Position numbers and translations under genes: made by a program. A model generated the notes under the pieces. It saw only the letters and a program-made list of their open reading frames with translations. It did no database searches and had not been told where the DNA came from. A stretch of DNA of 56,211 nucleotides from Defluviibacillus sp043739385 (GTDB lineage: Bacteria; Pseudomonadota; Gammaproteobacteria; Burkholderiales; Burkholderiaceae_C), in contig JAYUED010000040.1 in the NCBI GenBank assembly GCA_043739385.1, forward strand, positions 1 to 56,211. Direction: 5' to 3'. This document shows, in pieces, positions 26,301-34,188 of this stretch. Positions within the stretch are counted from its first letter, which is position 1. Every line of letters begins with the position of its first letter.

Positions 26301-26963
26301 TCAAAAACCTAGACTGGCCAGTAAATCGTCCACCTGCGACTGGTCGGTGACCACGTCGCTGCGATTTTCAGCGTCGACTACGGGACCTTCTAAGCTTTCG
26401 GTTTTCGTGTTGTGGAAGTGTGTGGCTTCAATACTTTCTGAAGCAACGGCTACAGCCGTAGGTGGTGCGGTTTGAATCAGCAACTGAACCAGTTGGTCTT
26501 CAATGGTGCTGGCCAGGCTCACTACGCGTGCAATTACTTGGCCTGTGAGGTCATGGAAATCCTGCGCCATCATGATTTCGGTTAGATGCTGGTCAATAGT
26601 TTCATTGCTTTGCTTCACAAAATTAACGAAATTCATTAAGTCACCACGCGCGACAGCCTTGACCGGGTTTTCGACAATCAGGGCTGCAATACGTTGCGTC
26701 TCTTTGGCTACGCTATCGTGTACGGTCTTTGCCAAATCGACGCGGGTCAGCACTTTTTCAGCAGCTTCTCCAGTCAGGCGTGAGATATACGACAAGCGGG
26801 ACTTCGCGTCTGGCAGGCTGTTTACTGTGGATCGCAGCTGGTCTGCATAACCTAACTCGTTGAGCGAATCATGAAGTTGGCGGGTCAGGATGCCAATAAA
26901 GCGGTAAACATCCTGTGATACGCCTGTGTCTGTAGTTGAGGGATGGACTCCATTCAATAGCAT
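26301..26963 (-). CDS. cheZ: CheY-P phosphatase
   Basis: 220 residues. The helical hairpin carries MAQDFHDLTGQVIARV with the catalytic Asp138 and Gln142, equivalent to E. coli Asp143 and Gln147. The C-terminus ends SQVDDLLASLGF, the classical CheY-binding tail. It speeds dephosphorylation of CheY-P, resetting the motor. It lies directly after cheY (8-base gap) and ends before flhB. A second CheZ-like gene exists at 50670-51131. Confidence 0.95.
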   Translation of the reverse strand: MLLNGVHPSTTDTGVSQDVYRFIGILTRQLHDSLNELGYADQLRSTVNSLPDAKSRLSYISRLTGEAAEKVLTRVDLAKTVHDSVAKETQRIAALIVENPVKAVARGDLMNFVNFVKQSNETIDQHLTEIMMAQDFHDLTGQVIARVVSLASTIEDQLVQLLIQTAPPTAVAVASESIEATHFHNTKTESLEGPVVDAENRSDVVTDQSQVDDLLASLGF

Positions 26964-26970
26964 AACGGGC

Positions 26971-27357
26971 TCACAACCCTAACTTCTTCAGAATGTGAGC
27001 GACCTTGTCTTCCAGTGTGGCTCTGGTGAAAGGTTTGACGATATAGCCCGCTGCACCGCCTTGGGCTGCAGCAACGATATCTTCTTTGCGGGCTTCCGCC
27101 GTCACCATGAGTACCGGCAAATGTTTGAGCTTATCGTCCTTTTTAATCTCGCCGAGAAGTTGAAACCCATTCATATTGGGCATGTTGATGTCACTCACGA
27201 CGAAATTAAAGTTGCCATTGCGAAGCTTTTGCATCGCAGCTACGCCATCTTCAGCTTCATCGGCATCGGTATAGCCGATTTCCTTGAGCAGGCCACGAAT
27301 AATCCGTCGCATAGTAGAAAAATCATCAACGATGAGAAAGCGCAAATCGTTTGCCAT
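26971..27357 (-). CDS. cheY: chemotaxis response regulator, motor-binding type
   Basis: 128 residues, a single receiver domain. Acidic pocket Asp11-Asp12, phosphoacceptor Asp56 (VVSDINMPNMNG), Thr86 and Lys108 are present. Sequence around FLIVDDFSTMRRIIRGLLKEIGY and VMVTAEARKEDIVAAAQ is that of the canonical motor-switch CheY. It carries the signal from CheA to FliM/FliN. Paired with cheZ in the mot operon, whereas the second CheY gene sits with cheA. Confidence 0.95.
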   Translation of the reverse strand: MANDLRFLIVDDFSTMRRIIRGLLKEIGYTDADEAEDGVAAMQKLRNGNFNFVVSDINMPNMNGFQLLGEIKKDDKLKHLPVLMVTAEARKEDIVAAAQGGAAGYIVKPFTRATLEDKVAHILKKLGL

Positions 27358-27378
27358 GGGTTACTTTCGAATAAATTG

Positions 27379-28374
27379 CTAAGGTGTGCGGCTGTTGGGG
27401 CTGCTGAGCTTCACGGCTGCACCCACGGCGGTGGGATTAGATGCCGCGGTTCGGGCCGGTTTTGCGGTTTCCACCTCAGCATCATTGGGGGTGATCAAAT
27501 CGGGTTTGCCCATGAGGCGTGATTCTGCCTCACGCGTCAAAACCAAGATGGTAATACGTCGATTAACCGGGCTCAAAGGATTGTTAGGTTCCATCAGGCT
27601 GCTGGATGCTAACCCCACCACCCGCGCCAGCTTGGCGTCGGGCATGCCCGCTACCACCAGCTCGCGACGGGAAGCGTTAGCCCGGTCGGCGGACAACTCC
27701 CAGTTGCCATACCCGCGATCGCCATTGCCGTAAGGCGAGGCATCAGTATGGCCTGAAAGGCTTACACGATTTTCGACGCCGTTCAAAGCCGTGCCAATCT
27801 CGCGCAAAATGTCCCGCATGTAGGGTTTAACTAACGCACTGCCTGAGTCAAACATCGGTCTGTTTTGCTCATCGACTAACTGAATTTGCAGTCCATCAGG
27901 GGTGATTTCCAGCTTGATTTGGGAGCCAAACTCTGCCAACTTGGGGTTTTGCACAATCAGTTCTTGAATTTTCTGCGCCAAGGCAGCGATACGCGCGGCA
28001 TCCTGCTTGGCATTCTCTGCCTTGCGCTCGTCGTAGGTCATTTTTTTCGTGTCACGTTTATCGCTGTCTGATTTGTTTTTTTGACCACTGCTCATCGATA
28101 AATCTTTGCCACCACCAGAAATAATGGAAGTGCTGTTGCCTGCGCCATCACCGCCCATCAGCGCCACTTTCATGGGCATGGTGAAGTGAGCTGCAATACC
28201 ATTCAAATCACCTTTGGCCGTTGAACCCAAAAGCCACATCAGCAAAAAAAAGGCCATCATGGCCGTCACGAAGTCGGCGTAGGCAATTTTCCACGCGCCA
28301 CCATGCACCGTGTGACCCGCCTTTTTGATCCTCTTGACGATGATAGGTTGCAGTTTTTTGGCGTCGCCTGCCAT
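27379..28374 (-). CDS. motB: flagellar stator protein B
   Basis: 331 residues. The short cytoplasmic head (PIIVKRIKKAGHTVHGGAWKIAYADF) leads to one membrane helix with the proton-carrying Asp in YADFVTAMMAFFLLMWLLG. A plug and linker rich in Lys, Ser and Asp follows, then the peptidoglycan-binding OmpA-like domain with SLSGHTDASPYGNGD and SADRANASRRELV. MotB anchors MotA to the wall. The tail (about 280-331) is Ala/Thr-rich and non-conserved. It follows motA by 67 bases. Confidence 0.96.
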   Translation of the reverse strand: MAGDAKKLQPIIVKRIKKAGHTVHGGAWKIAYADFVTAMMAFFLLMWLLGSTAKGDLNGIAAHFTMPMKVALMGGDGAGNSTSIISGGGKDLSMSSGQKNKSDSDKRDTKKMTYDERKAENAKQDAARIAALAQKIQELIVQNPKLAEFGSQIKLEITPDGLQIQLVDEQNRPMFDSGSALVKPYMRDILREIGTALNGVENRVSLSGHTDASPYGNGDRGYGNWELSADRANASRRELVVAGMPDAKLARVVGLASSSLMEPNNPLSPVNRRITILVLTREAESRLMGKPDLITPNDAEVETAKPARTAASNPTAVGAAVKLSSPNSRTP

Positions 28375-28441
28375 ATCGATCCTTCATTCAGCCCATTGGC
28401 CAGAAAACTATCAGTTTCAATCTCAATGGATAACGGCGTAT

Positions 28442-29302
28442 TTATTTCTTGCCGCGCACGTGATTTTCCAGTTCAGAAAACGTCGGACGGTCTGTAGAGA
28501 ACAATACTTTACGGCCGAATTCAATGGCTGTTGTGGGGTTGTAGCCCTGCATGCTGGCCAAAAGTGTGGTCTTGATGCATATGATTTCTTTGCCTGCATC
28601 TTCCATTTTTTGCTCTACCAACCCACCTAGTGGCTCCATCACGCCATAAGCCAGCAAAATTCCGAGAAATGTACCAACCAGCGCAGAGCCAATCATGCCG
28701 CCTAAGATGGCCGGTGGCTGGCCCACCGATCCCATGGTGTTCACCACGCCCAGCACCGCCGCCACAATACCAAAAGCGGGAAGTGCACCGGCCAATCGTG
28801 CCAGAGCGGCTACGGGGGCATGCGACTCCTGGTGGTGGACTTCAATCTCGCTGTCCATCAAGGACTCAATTTCATGAGCATTCAAATTGCCTGAAACCAT
28901 CATGCGCAAGTAGTCCGTCATGAATTCGATTACGTGGTGGTCACTGCCGACATTCGGATATTTTTTGAAAATAGCAGACTCGTGTGGCGCTTCCACGTCT
29001 TTTTCAATTGCCATCAGGCCTTCTTTGCGGGCTTTTTGCAAAATATCAAACATCATTGCAAGCAACTCTAAGTAGCGCGCTTTGGTGTATTTGGAGCCCT
29101 TCATCGCCATAGGCAATGCCTTCAGCGTTGCTTTCATCACCTTGGGCTGGTTATTCACAATGAATGCACCCAATGCCCCTCCCAAAATTGTGATGAGCTC
29201 AAACGGTAGTGCATGCAAGATCACGCCAATATTGCCACCGTGGGCAACATAGACGCCGAAGATACAGCCTAGACAAACAACATAACCAATGACAACAAAC
29301 AT
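28442..29302 (-). CDS. motA: flagellar stator protein A
   Basis: 286 residues. Four membrane helices are visible, with the FVVIGYVVCLGCIFGVYVAHGG opening, a large cytoplasmic loop holding the charged KARYLELLAMMFDILQKARKEG, and LARLAGALPAFGIVAAVLGVVNTMG in the third helix. MotA forms the proton-driven stator with MotB. It lies between flhC and motB, and 107 bases separate it from flhC. I could not find a good FliA promoter in that gap. Confidence 0.96.
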   Translation of the reverse strand: MFVVIGYVVCLGCIFGVYVAHGGNIGVILHALPFELITILGGALGAFIVNNQPKVMKATLKALPMAMKGSKYTKARYLELLAMMFDILQKARKEGLMAIEKDVEAPHESAIFKKYPNVGSDHHVIEFMTDYLRMMVSGNLNAHEIESLMDSEIEVHHQESHAPVAALARLAGALPAFGIVAAVLGVVNTMGSVGQPPAILGGMIGSALVGTFLGILLAYGVMEPLGGLVEQKMEDAGKEIICIKTTLLASMQGYNPTTAIEFGRKVLFSTDRPTFSELENHVRGKK

Positions 29303-29409
29303 AGGGCCATTCTGTCAGGATTGAAGCAGTAGTATCCCGCTAGGGGTGTTTAACCGCAGGAGTATTCGGTGCAAAAGCATGGCAGGTATCAAGCCACACC
29401 TTGGCACGC

Positions 29410-29949
29410 TTAGTGTATGTGCAGGCTGTTAGCGGATGCGCCCTTACCGGCGCGGGCAGGAGGATTGCATAAACCGCATACAAAATGACGAGAGCGCTCA
29501 TAGGGCTCTGTCACAAAGTTCCCGCCGCAGGTTGAGCAGGGGGTCAGTCTCAGCATGGTGTTATTCACAAACTTAACCAAACGCCATGCACGCGTCACAG
29601 ACAGCAACTCTTCCAGGCCGCAAACCTGTATTTGTTCGCTGTAGAGGCGATAGGCCTTAATGATGGCGTCAATATCATCGAGTTCAGCAGCTTTGGACAA
29701 ATACTGGTGAATGTTTAAAAACAGCGAGGCATGCACATTGGGCTGCCAGGTTAAAAACCAGTCGGTCGAGAAGGGCAATTGCCCCTTGGATGGCGATTTC
29801 CCAGAGACTTCTTTATAGAGTCGCAGCAAGCGCTCATAGGATAAATCCGTTTCGCTCTCCAGCACTTGCAGGCGTGCACCAAGGTTAATCAGGCTCACAG
29901 CCCGTTCAATTTGACGGGATTCATTCAGTATGCTTTTGGTTGTGGCCAT
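29410..29949 (-). CDS. flhC: flagellar master regulator subunit C
   Basis: 179 residues. SILNESRQIERAVSLINLGARLQVLESETDLSYERLLRLYKEV is the FlhC N-terminus. Near the C-terminus a zinc site has four cysteines in two CxxC pairs (TPCSTCGGNFV and FVCGLCNPPA). With FlhD it forms the DNA-binding activator of early flagellar operons. It follows flhD by 46 bases and is followed by motA. Length and cysteines match the family. Confidence 0.96.
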   Translation of the reverse strand: MATTKSILNESRQIERAVSLINLGARLQVLESETDLSYERLLRLYKEVSGKSPSKGQLPFSTDWFLTWQPNVHASLFLNIHQYLSKAAELDDIDAIIKAYRLYSEQIQVCGLEELLSVTRAWRLVKFVNNTMLRLTPCSTCGGNFVTEPYERSRHFVCGLCNPPARAGKGASANSLHIH

Positions 29950-29995
29950 GGTGCTGCTCCGGGCGGAAAATAACGGGTGCGGGGGTATGGGGTAC

Positions 29996-30322
29996 TTAGA
30001 TAGTTTCGGAGAATTTTCCGGCCATCAAAATGCTGGCGTGCAGCTTGGTGGTCGCGCCGTTCTCTACTTTGCGCACGGTGTGGTTAGTAAGCAACTGCCA
30101 CACCATGTCATCGTCCACCCGAAAGCGGCACAACAGCATATTGCCTGAGGCAATCTTCATGATTTGCGCGGGGGATAGCATGCCAATCAGATCAGCTGCT
30201 TCTTCAGACAAACCCAAGCGGAACAGAGCTTCTGCTCGGTCTTGACGAATCAGGCTTTGTGCCAGCATCAGGTAGGTAAGGTTGGCTTCCCTGATTTCTG
30301 TCAATATTTGAGTTTGGTCCAT
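29996..30322 (-). CDS. flhD: flagellar master regulator subunit D
   Basis: 108 residues from the ATG at 30322, chosen because GGAG lies six bases upstream; longer in-frame starts to 30409 add unrelated residues. IREANLTYLMLAQSLIRQDRAEALFRLGLSEEAADLIG is the conserved FlhD helix bundle. FlhD pairs with FlhC to activate class II genes, possibly including flgB, flgA, flhB and fliF units here. It heads the flhDC-motAB-cheYZ unit, divergent from fliC1. Confidence 0.95.
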   Translation of the reverse strand: MDQTQILTEIREANLTYLMLAQSLIRQDRAEALFRLGLSEEAADLIGMLSPAQIMKIASGNMLLCRFRVDDDMVWQLLTNHTVRKVENGATTKLHASILMAGKFSETI

Positions 30323-30444
30323 TTTCAGCTCCATTCGGTTGGGGTGAATCAAAGTCTTGATCCGTTGAAATGGATTGTTAATCGGGTGTAAATTAACTTG
30401 AATCAGCAAAATTCCGTTTGAAGCGTCAGGGCCTCCGTGTGGTG

Positions 30445-30465
30445 TTGTCAGGTAAAGACTGACAA
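30445..30465. promoter_or_regulatory. perfect inverted repeat upstream of flhD, candidate operator
   Basis: TTGTCAG at 30445-30451 and CTGACAA at 30459-30465 are exact reverse complements with a 7-base spacer. It lies about 120 bases before flhD. The symmetry and spacing are like dimeric regulator sites, and flhDC is a common target of environmental regulators. No regulator can be named from sequence alone. Confidence 0.45.
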
Positions 30466-30595
30466 GGGTGGCAGTATGGAGGACAGGTAAGAGCCGCTCT
30501 TTCTCTGTTCAATAACGGTTTGGGTGTATAGCTGGAGGTTCGATTTGCGGCTTAAAAAACCGCTTAATCCATCGATTGAAAAACTTCAGATTCTT

Positions 30596-30622
30596 TAATC
30601 TTGGCATCGTGTCATTCAACAA
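30596..30622 (+). promoter_or_regulatory. weak FliA-like promoter candidate for fliC1
   Basis: TAATCTTG (30596-30603), 11 bases, then TTCAACAA (30615-30622). About nine of sixteen positions match the FliA consensus. Its distance to the conserved leader is the same as that of the much better fliC2 promoter, which is the main reason for listing it. Confidence 0.3.
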
Positions 30623-30627
30623 GTGAC

Positions 30628-30653
30628 CCTCAATGCAATTTAAAGCATTGAGG
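30628..30653 (+). repeat. perfect 9-base inverted repeat at the likely 5' end of the fliC1 transcript
   Basis: CCTCAATGC at 30628-30636 and GCATTGAGG at 30645-30653 pair exactly, with an 8-base A/T loop. If transcription begins just after the weak FliA-like site, the hairpin lies at the extreme 5' end of the mRNA, a position known to protect messages. It has no counterpart before fliC2. Confidence 0.5.
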
Positions 30654-30664
30654 CCCGGCAAATT

Positions 30665-30759
30665 CCCTCTAAGGGTGAGCTGGGCAAAGGGCCAACCTTC
30701 GGGCTGGCGTAGAGATTGGCAGCAGTGCCGAATTTATCCAGTTTTAAGGAGTTTTTCAA
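30665..30759 (+). ncRNA. conserved two-hairpin flagellin leader, fliC1 copy
   Basis: Two hairpins precede the fliC1 ribosome binding site. Hairpin 1: CCCT (30665-30668), loop CTA, AGGG (30672-30675). Then the shared GAGCTGG (30677-30683). Hairpin 2: GCCAACC (30691-30697) with GGGCTGGC ending at 30708, carrying one A-C mismatch. A further AGCTGG (30678-30683) to CCAGTT (30738-30743) pairing is possible just before AAGGAG (30746-30751). The fliC2 gene has a matching leader at 32430-32521, so this is a cis-acting mRNA element rather than a free RNA. Confidence 0.55.
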
Positions 30760-32316
30760 ATGCCTTCGATAATCAACAGCAATATCAACTCGCTGAATGC
30801 TCAGCGCAATCTGGCCAGTTCACAAGCCTCACTCGCTACGTCAATGCAGCGGCTTTCTTCTGGTCTGCGCATTAACAGCGCCAAGGATGACGCCGCAGGT
30901 TTGGGTATCGCCGAGCGATTTACCTCGCAAATTCGCGGTGTTAACCAGGCTGCTCGCAATGCGAATGACGGTATTTCGTTAGCGCAAACGGGTGAAGGCG
31001 CCTTGAGTGCTGCCAGCACGATTTTGCAGCGGGTACGTGAATTGGCGGTGCAGTCTGCCAATGCTACCAATTCAGCCAGTGACCGTGCGGCGCTGAACGC
31101 TGAAGTGGGTCAACTTACCTCGGAGCTGGATCGGATTGCTAAAACTACGCAGTTCAATGGTCAGAATTTGTTGGATGGCAGTTTTGGCTCGTCTACATTC
31201 CAAGTCGGGGCGAATGCAAATCAAACTATAACGGCGACGACAGCTAATTTCAGTACCAGTAAATATGGCAATAACCGTATGGGGTCTGTTGTGGCTGCTA
31301 CGGCTGGTGCCGCGGGTGATTTGGTGGCTGGCACTACACGGGGCACAACCGCGTCTACCGCCGTCTTGTCGGCCACCAGTTCCGCAGCTGCTGAAACGAT
31401 CACGATCAATGGTGCTTTGGGTACGTCGCCGGTTGTTGTGCCTGCTGCACAAAGTGCCAAAACAGTGGCTGGGCTTATCAATGCGCAAAGTAATGCAACT
31501 GGCGTTACGGCCACTGCGCATACGGTAATCAATGCTGATACCTTTCTTTCAGGTGGGAGTTATGCACTTAATGTGACCTCTGACAATTCACCAGCTATTG
31601 CTGTATCTTTCACCGTAGGTTCGAGTGGTGGCGGTACTAATAATGCAGACGATTTGGCTGCGGCGATCAGTGCATTCAACGATAAAACGTCGCAGACTGG
31701 TGTCGTCGCAAAGCTCAACACGGCAGGATCGGGCCTCACTTTGACCAATCAGGCTGGTAACGATATTTTATTGACCAATGCGACGACAACAGCTGGTGCA
31801 ACATTCAAGCTCACCAGCAATGATTCAGCTGCAACCGCAGTCACTGTAACTATCGCCGGTGGTGCCAATGCAAGTGGTTTCGTTGTAGGTTCAGTCACCT
31901 TGGATTCTGACAAAACTTTTGGCGTCACTACTACGGGTACAGGCGTAGTGGGAACCAAGACGAGTTTTATTCTTGGAACTGCGGGCGCGAGCCAACTGCA
32001 AGGCGCGAACACCATAGATGTGTCTACCGTCGATTCTGCTACTAGAACCCTCACCACGGTGGATGCGGCGCTCGCTGCCGTTGACGGTCAACGTGCCAAG
32101 TTCGGTGCTTTGCAATCGCGTTTTGAGACTACCGTATCTAACCTGCAAACTTCGTCTGAAAATTTCAGCGCCTCTCGTTCTCGAATTCAGGATGCAGACT
32201 TTGCGATGGAGACGGCCAATTTGTCACGATCACAAATTTTGCAACAAGCGGGTACGGCGATGGTGGCACAGGCGAATCAGTTACCACAAGGTGTGCTGGC
32301 TTTACTGCGCCAGTAA
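30760..32316 (+). CDS. fliC: flagellin, first copy
   Basis: 518 residues. The N-terminal D0/D1 region (INSNINSLNAQRNLASSQ, then LSSGLRINSAKDDAAGLGIAERF and LQRVRELAVQSANATNS) and C-terminal LSRSQILQQAGTAMVAQANQLPQ with LLRQ are standard. The centre (about 175-420) is Ala/Thr/Gly/Val-rich and includes an INAxxxATGVTA-like flagellin hook segment and ISAFNDKTSQTGV. It forms the filament. It is followed by a second flagellin after 205 bases with near-identical ends but a divergent middle. Strong AAGGAG ribosome binding site. Preceded by a structured leader. Confidence 0.97.
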   Translation: MPSIINSNINSLNAQRNLASSQASLATSMQRLSSGLRINSAKDDAAGLGIAERFTSQIRGVNQAARNANDGISLAQTGEGALSAASTILQRVRELAVQSANATNSASDRAALNAEVGQLTSELDRIAKTTQFNGQNLLDGSFGSSTFQVGANANQTITATTANFSTSKYGNNRMGSVVAATAGAAGDLVAGTTRGTTASTAVLSATSSAAAETITINGALGTSPVVVPAAQSAKTVAGLINAQSNATGVTATAHTVINADTFLSGGSYALNVTSDNSPAIAVSFTVGSSGGGTNNADDLAAAISAFNDKTSQTGVVAKLNTAGSGLTLTNQAGNDILLTNATTTAGATFKLTSNDSAATAVTVTIAGGANASGFVVGSVTLDSDKTFGVTTTGTGVVGTKTSFILGTAGASQLQGANTIDVSTVDSATRTLTTVDAALAAVDGQRAKFGALQSRFETTVSNLQTSSENFSASRSRIQDADFAMETANLSRSQILQQAGTAMVAQANQLPQGVLALLRQ

Positions 32317-32361
32317 GTCTGGCTGATGCAAGGAGAATTAAGTCAATTTGAAGGAAGTACT

Positions 32362-32388
32362 TAAGTTTTGTCTTGAACAGTCCGAAAA
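32362..32388 (+). promoter_or_regulatory. sigma-28 (FliA) promoter of fliC2
   Basis: TAAGTTTT (32362-32369), 11 bases, and TCCGAAAA (32381-32388) match the FliA consensus at six of eight positions in each box with exact spacing. A one-base shifted -35 (TTAAGTTT) matches even better with 12-base spacing. It lies in the gap between the two flagellins, so fliC2 can be transcribed independently. Confidence 0.72.
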
Positions 32389-32429
32389 AGCTACTAACGG
32401 GTTTCAAACAGAGCTCGCCGCCAAGCAAA

Positions 32430-32521
32430 GACCCCCCGGTCGAGCTGGCCAAAGTAGCCAACCCGTTTGGGCTGGCGTTAAGACGCAGCAATGCTTCAGG
32501 GTCCAGTTTTAGGAGCTTCAA
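32430..32521 (+). ncRNA. conserved two-hairpin flagellin leader, fliC2 copy
   Basis: Hairpin 1: GACC (32430-32433), loop of four C, GGTC (32438-32441). Then GAGCTGG (32442-32448). Hairpin 2: GCCAACCC with GGGCTGGC, 32457-32476, same A-C mismatch as in the fliC1 copy but a longer loop. CCAGTT at 32503-32508 can pair with AGCTGG, just before AGGAG (32511-32515). Hairpin 1 differs in sequence from the fliC1 copy (CCCT/AGGG) yet keeps pairing, which points to selection on structure. Confidence 0.55.
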
Positions 32522-34054
32522 ATGACTTTATCCATCAACACCAATGTAAATTCGCTGAACGCTCAGCGCAACCTGACATCGTCGCAGATGTCGCTGGCTA
32601 CTTCTATGGCGCGGCTGTCATCCGGTTTGCGTATTAACAGCGCTAAAGATGACGCTGCTGGGTTGGGTATCGCAGAGCGTTTCACGTCGCAAATCCGTGG
32701 TTTGGATCAAGCAGCTCGCAATGCAAATGACGGTATTTCATTGTCCCAAACCGGTGAGGGAGCCTTGGGTGCAGCCAGCACGATTTTGCAGCGGGTGCGT
32801 GAGTTAGCCGTGCAGTCCTCCAACGCTACCAATTCCGCCAGCGATCGCACCGCACTGAATGCTGAAGTCGGGCAGCTAACCTCAGAGCTTGATCGCATTG
32901 CTAAGACAACCCAATTTAACGGCCAAAATCTGTTGGACGGCAGCTTTGGCTCATCAACTTTTCAAGTAGGCGCAAACGCAAACCAGACCATCACAGCCAC
33001 AACAGCAAACTTCAGCACCAGCAAATACGGCAACAACCGCATTGGTTCAGTTGTGGCTGCTACGGCGGGAGCGGTCGGTGATCTGGTCACAGGCGGTACG
33101 GCAAACGCAAATACATCGTTTGCTGTTGGCGCAGTGGGTGGTACATCCAGCACCATTGCAGCTGATGCAACCTTTAAGATTAACGGTGCTGCAGGTTCAG
33201 CTACCATCGCTATTGTCGCCACAGACAGCGCAAAATCATTGGCTGCCAATATCAATGCACAAACCACAGCAACCGGTGTCTCTGCAACGGCACGTACGCA
33301 AATTGATGCCACTACATTTGTCGCAGGTGCCAGCTACTCCTTGAATATCACATCGGACAACACAACTGCAGTGACAGTGTCATTCTCGGTGGGTGCTGCA
33401 AATAATGCTGATGGCCTCGCCGCAGGTATTAACGCATTTAATGACAAAACCTCCCAAACTGGCGTTTCTGCAAAACTCAATGCAGCGGGTAACGGCATCA
33501 CGCTAACCAACGATTCAGGCAACAACATCTTGGTTGCTAACCAGTCTGCTGCTATCAACTCAGTGTCGATTGGGACTTTTTCTGCTGTTGGCTCAGCTGG
33601 CGGTGCAGCTAGCATTACTACCGCAGCTTTCGTGACAGGATCCGTTACGTTGGACTCGCAAAAAACGTTTGGCATCAGCAACACAGGTGGCGCTGCTGGT
33701 GTTGCTTTTTTTACAGCGGGAGCTTCTTCAAGCCAGCTACAAGCAGCAAATACCCTTGATGTCTCAACGGTTGACAGCGCTACGCGCTCTATTACAACCG
33801 TAGATGCCGCACTAGCAGCAGTTGATGGTCAACGTGCCAAGTTTGGTGCTTTGCAATCGCGCTTTGACGTTACGGTGTCCAATTTGCAAACGTCTTCGCA
33901 AAATGCAAGCACTGCACGCTCACGGGTGCAAGATGCTGACTTTGCAGCAGAAACAGCTAATCTGTCTCGTTCGCAGATATTGCAGCAGGCGGGTACGGCG
34001 ATGGTGGCTCAGGCTAACCAGTTGCCACAAGGGGTGTTGGCTTTGCTGCGGTAA
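32522..34054 (+). CDS. fliC: flagellin, second copy
   Basis: 510 residues. It shares almost all of the first 170 residues with the upstream flagellin (INTNVNSLNAQRNLTSSQ; LSSGLRINSAKDDAAGL; LQRVRELAVQSSNATNS) and the last 90 (DGQRAKFGALQSRF to LALLR), while the middle differs and is richer in Ala and Asn. Synonymous sites have diverged even where protein is identical, so the duplication is old and under purifying selection. It has its own better FliA promoter and leader and is followed by a strong hairpin, so it may be separately expressed. Confidence 0.97.
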   Translation: MTLSINTNVNSLNAQRNLTSSQMSLATSMARLSSGLRINSAKDDAAGLGIAERFTSQIRGLDQAARNANDGISLSQTGEGALGAASTILQRVRELAVQSSNATNSASDRTALNAEVGQLTSELDRIAKTTQFNGQNLLDGSFGSSTFQVGANANQTITATTANFSTSKYGNNRIGSVVAATAGAVGDLVTGGTANANTSFAVGAVGGTSSTIAADATFKINGAAGSATIAIVATDSAKSLAANINAQTTATGVSATARTQIDATTFVAGASYSLNITSDNTTAVTVSFSVGAANNADGLAAGINAFNDKTSQTGVSAKLNAAGNGITLTNDSGNNILVANQSAAINSVSIGTFSAVGSAGGAASITTAAFVTGSVTLDSQKTFGISNTGGAAGVAFFTAGASSSQLQAANTLDVSTVDSATRSITTVDAALAAVDGQRAKFGALQSRFDVTVSNLQTSSQNASTARSRVQDADFAAETANLSRSQILQQAGTAMVAQANQLPQGVLALLR

Positions 34055-34110
34055 TTCGTAGCTGTTAAGTAATGTTTTAGGCAGAAAACTGGTTCAGTCT
34101 AGTTTTCAAC

Positions 34111-34141
34111 AGGCGGCAACAGGTTTTACCTGTGGCCGCTT
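34111..34141 (+). terminator. strong hairpin after fliC2, likely terminator
   Basis: A near-perfect stem runs from A34111 to T34141: seven outer base pairs (one G-T), an A-G mismatch, then six pairs (ACAGGT at 34119-34124 with ACCTGT at 34128-34133) closed by a TTT loop. It is followed by TTGTAGTTCTT, a moderately T-rich run. It lies between fliC2 and fliD, ending the flagellin message. Confidence 0.7.
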
Positions 34142-34188
34142 TGTAGTTCTTGCGTGATACACCCCAAGCGGGAGAAAGGAGAGCGCAG

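Larger units (their letters stand above)
30323..30759. promoter_or_regulatory. divergent control region between flhD and fliC1
   Basis: A 437-base gap with no gene. It contains a perfect 7-base inverted repeat (30445-30465), a GCGG/CCGC hairpin with A/T-rich loop near 30547-30563, a weak FliA-like promoter for fliC1 (30596-30622), a perfect 9-base inverted repeat at 30628-30653, and the fliC leader (30665-30759). The master regulator and the main flagellin are thus fired in opposite directions from one region. Confidence 0.7.
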
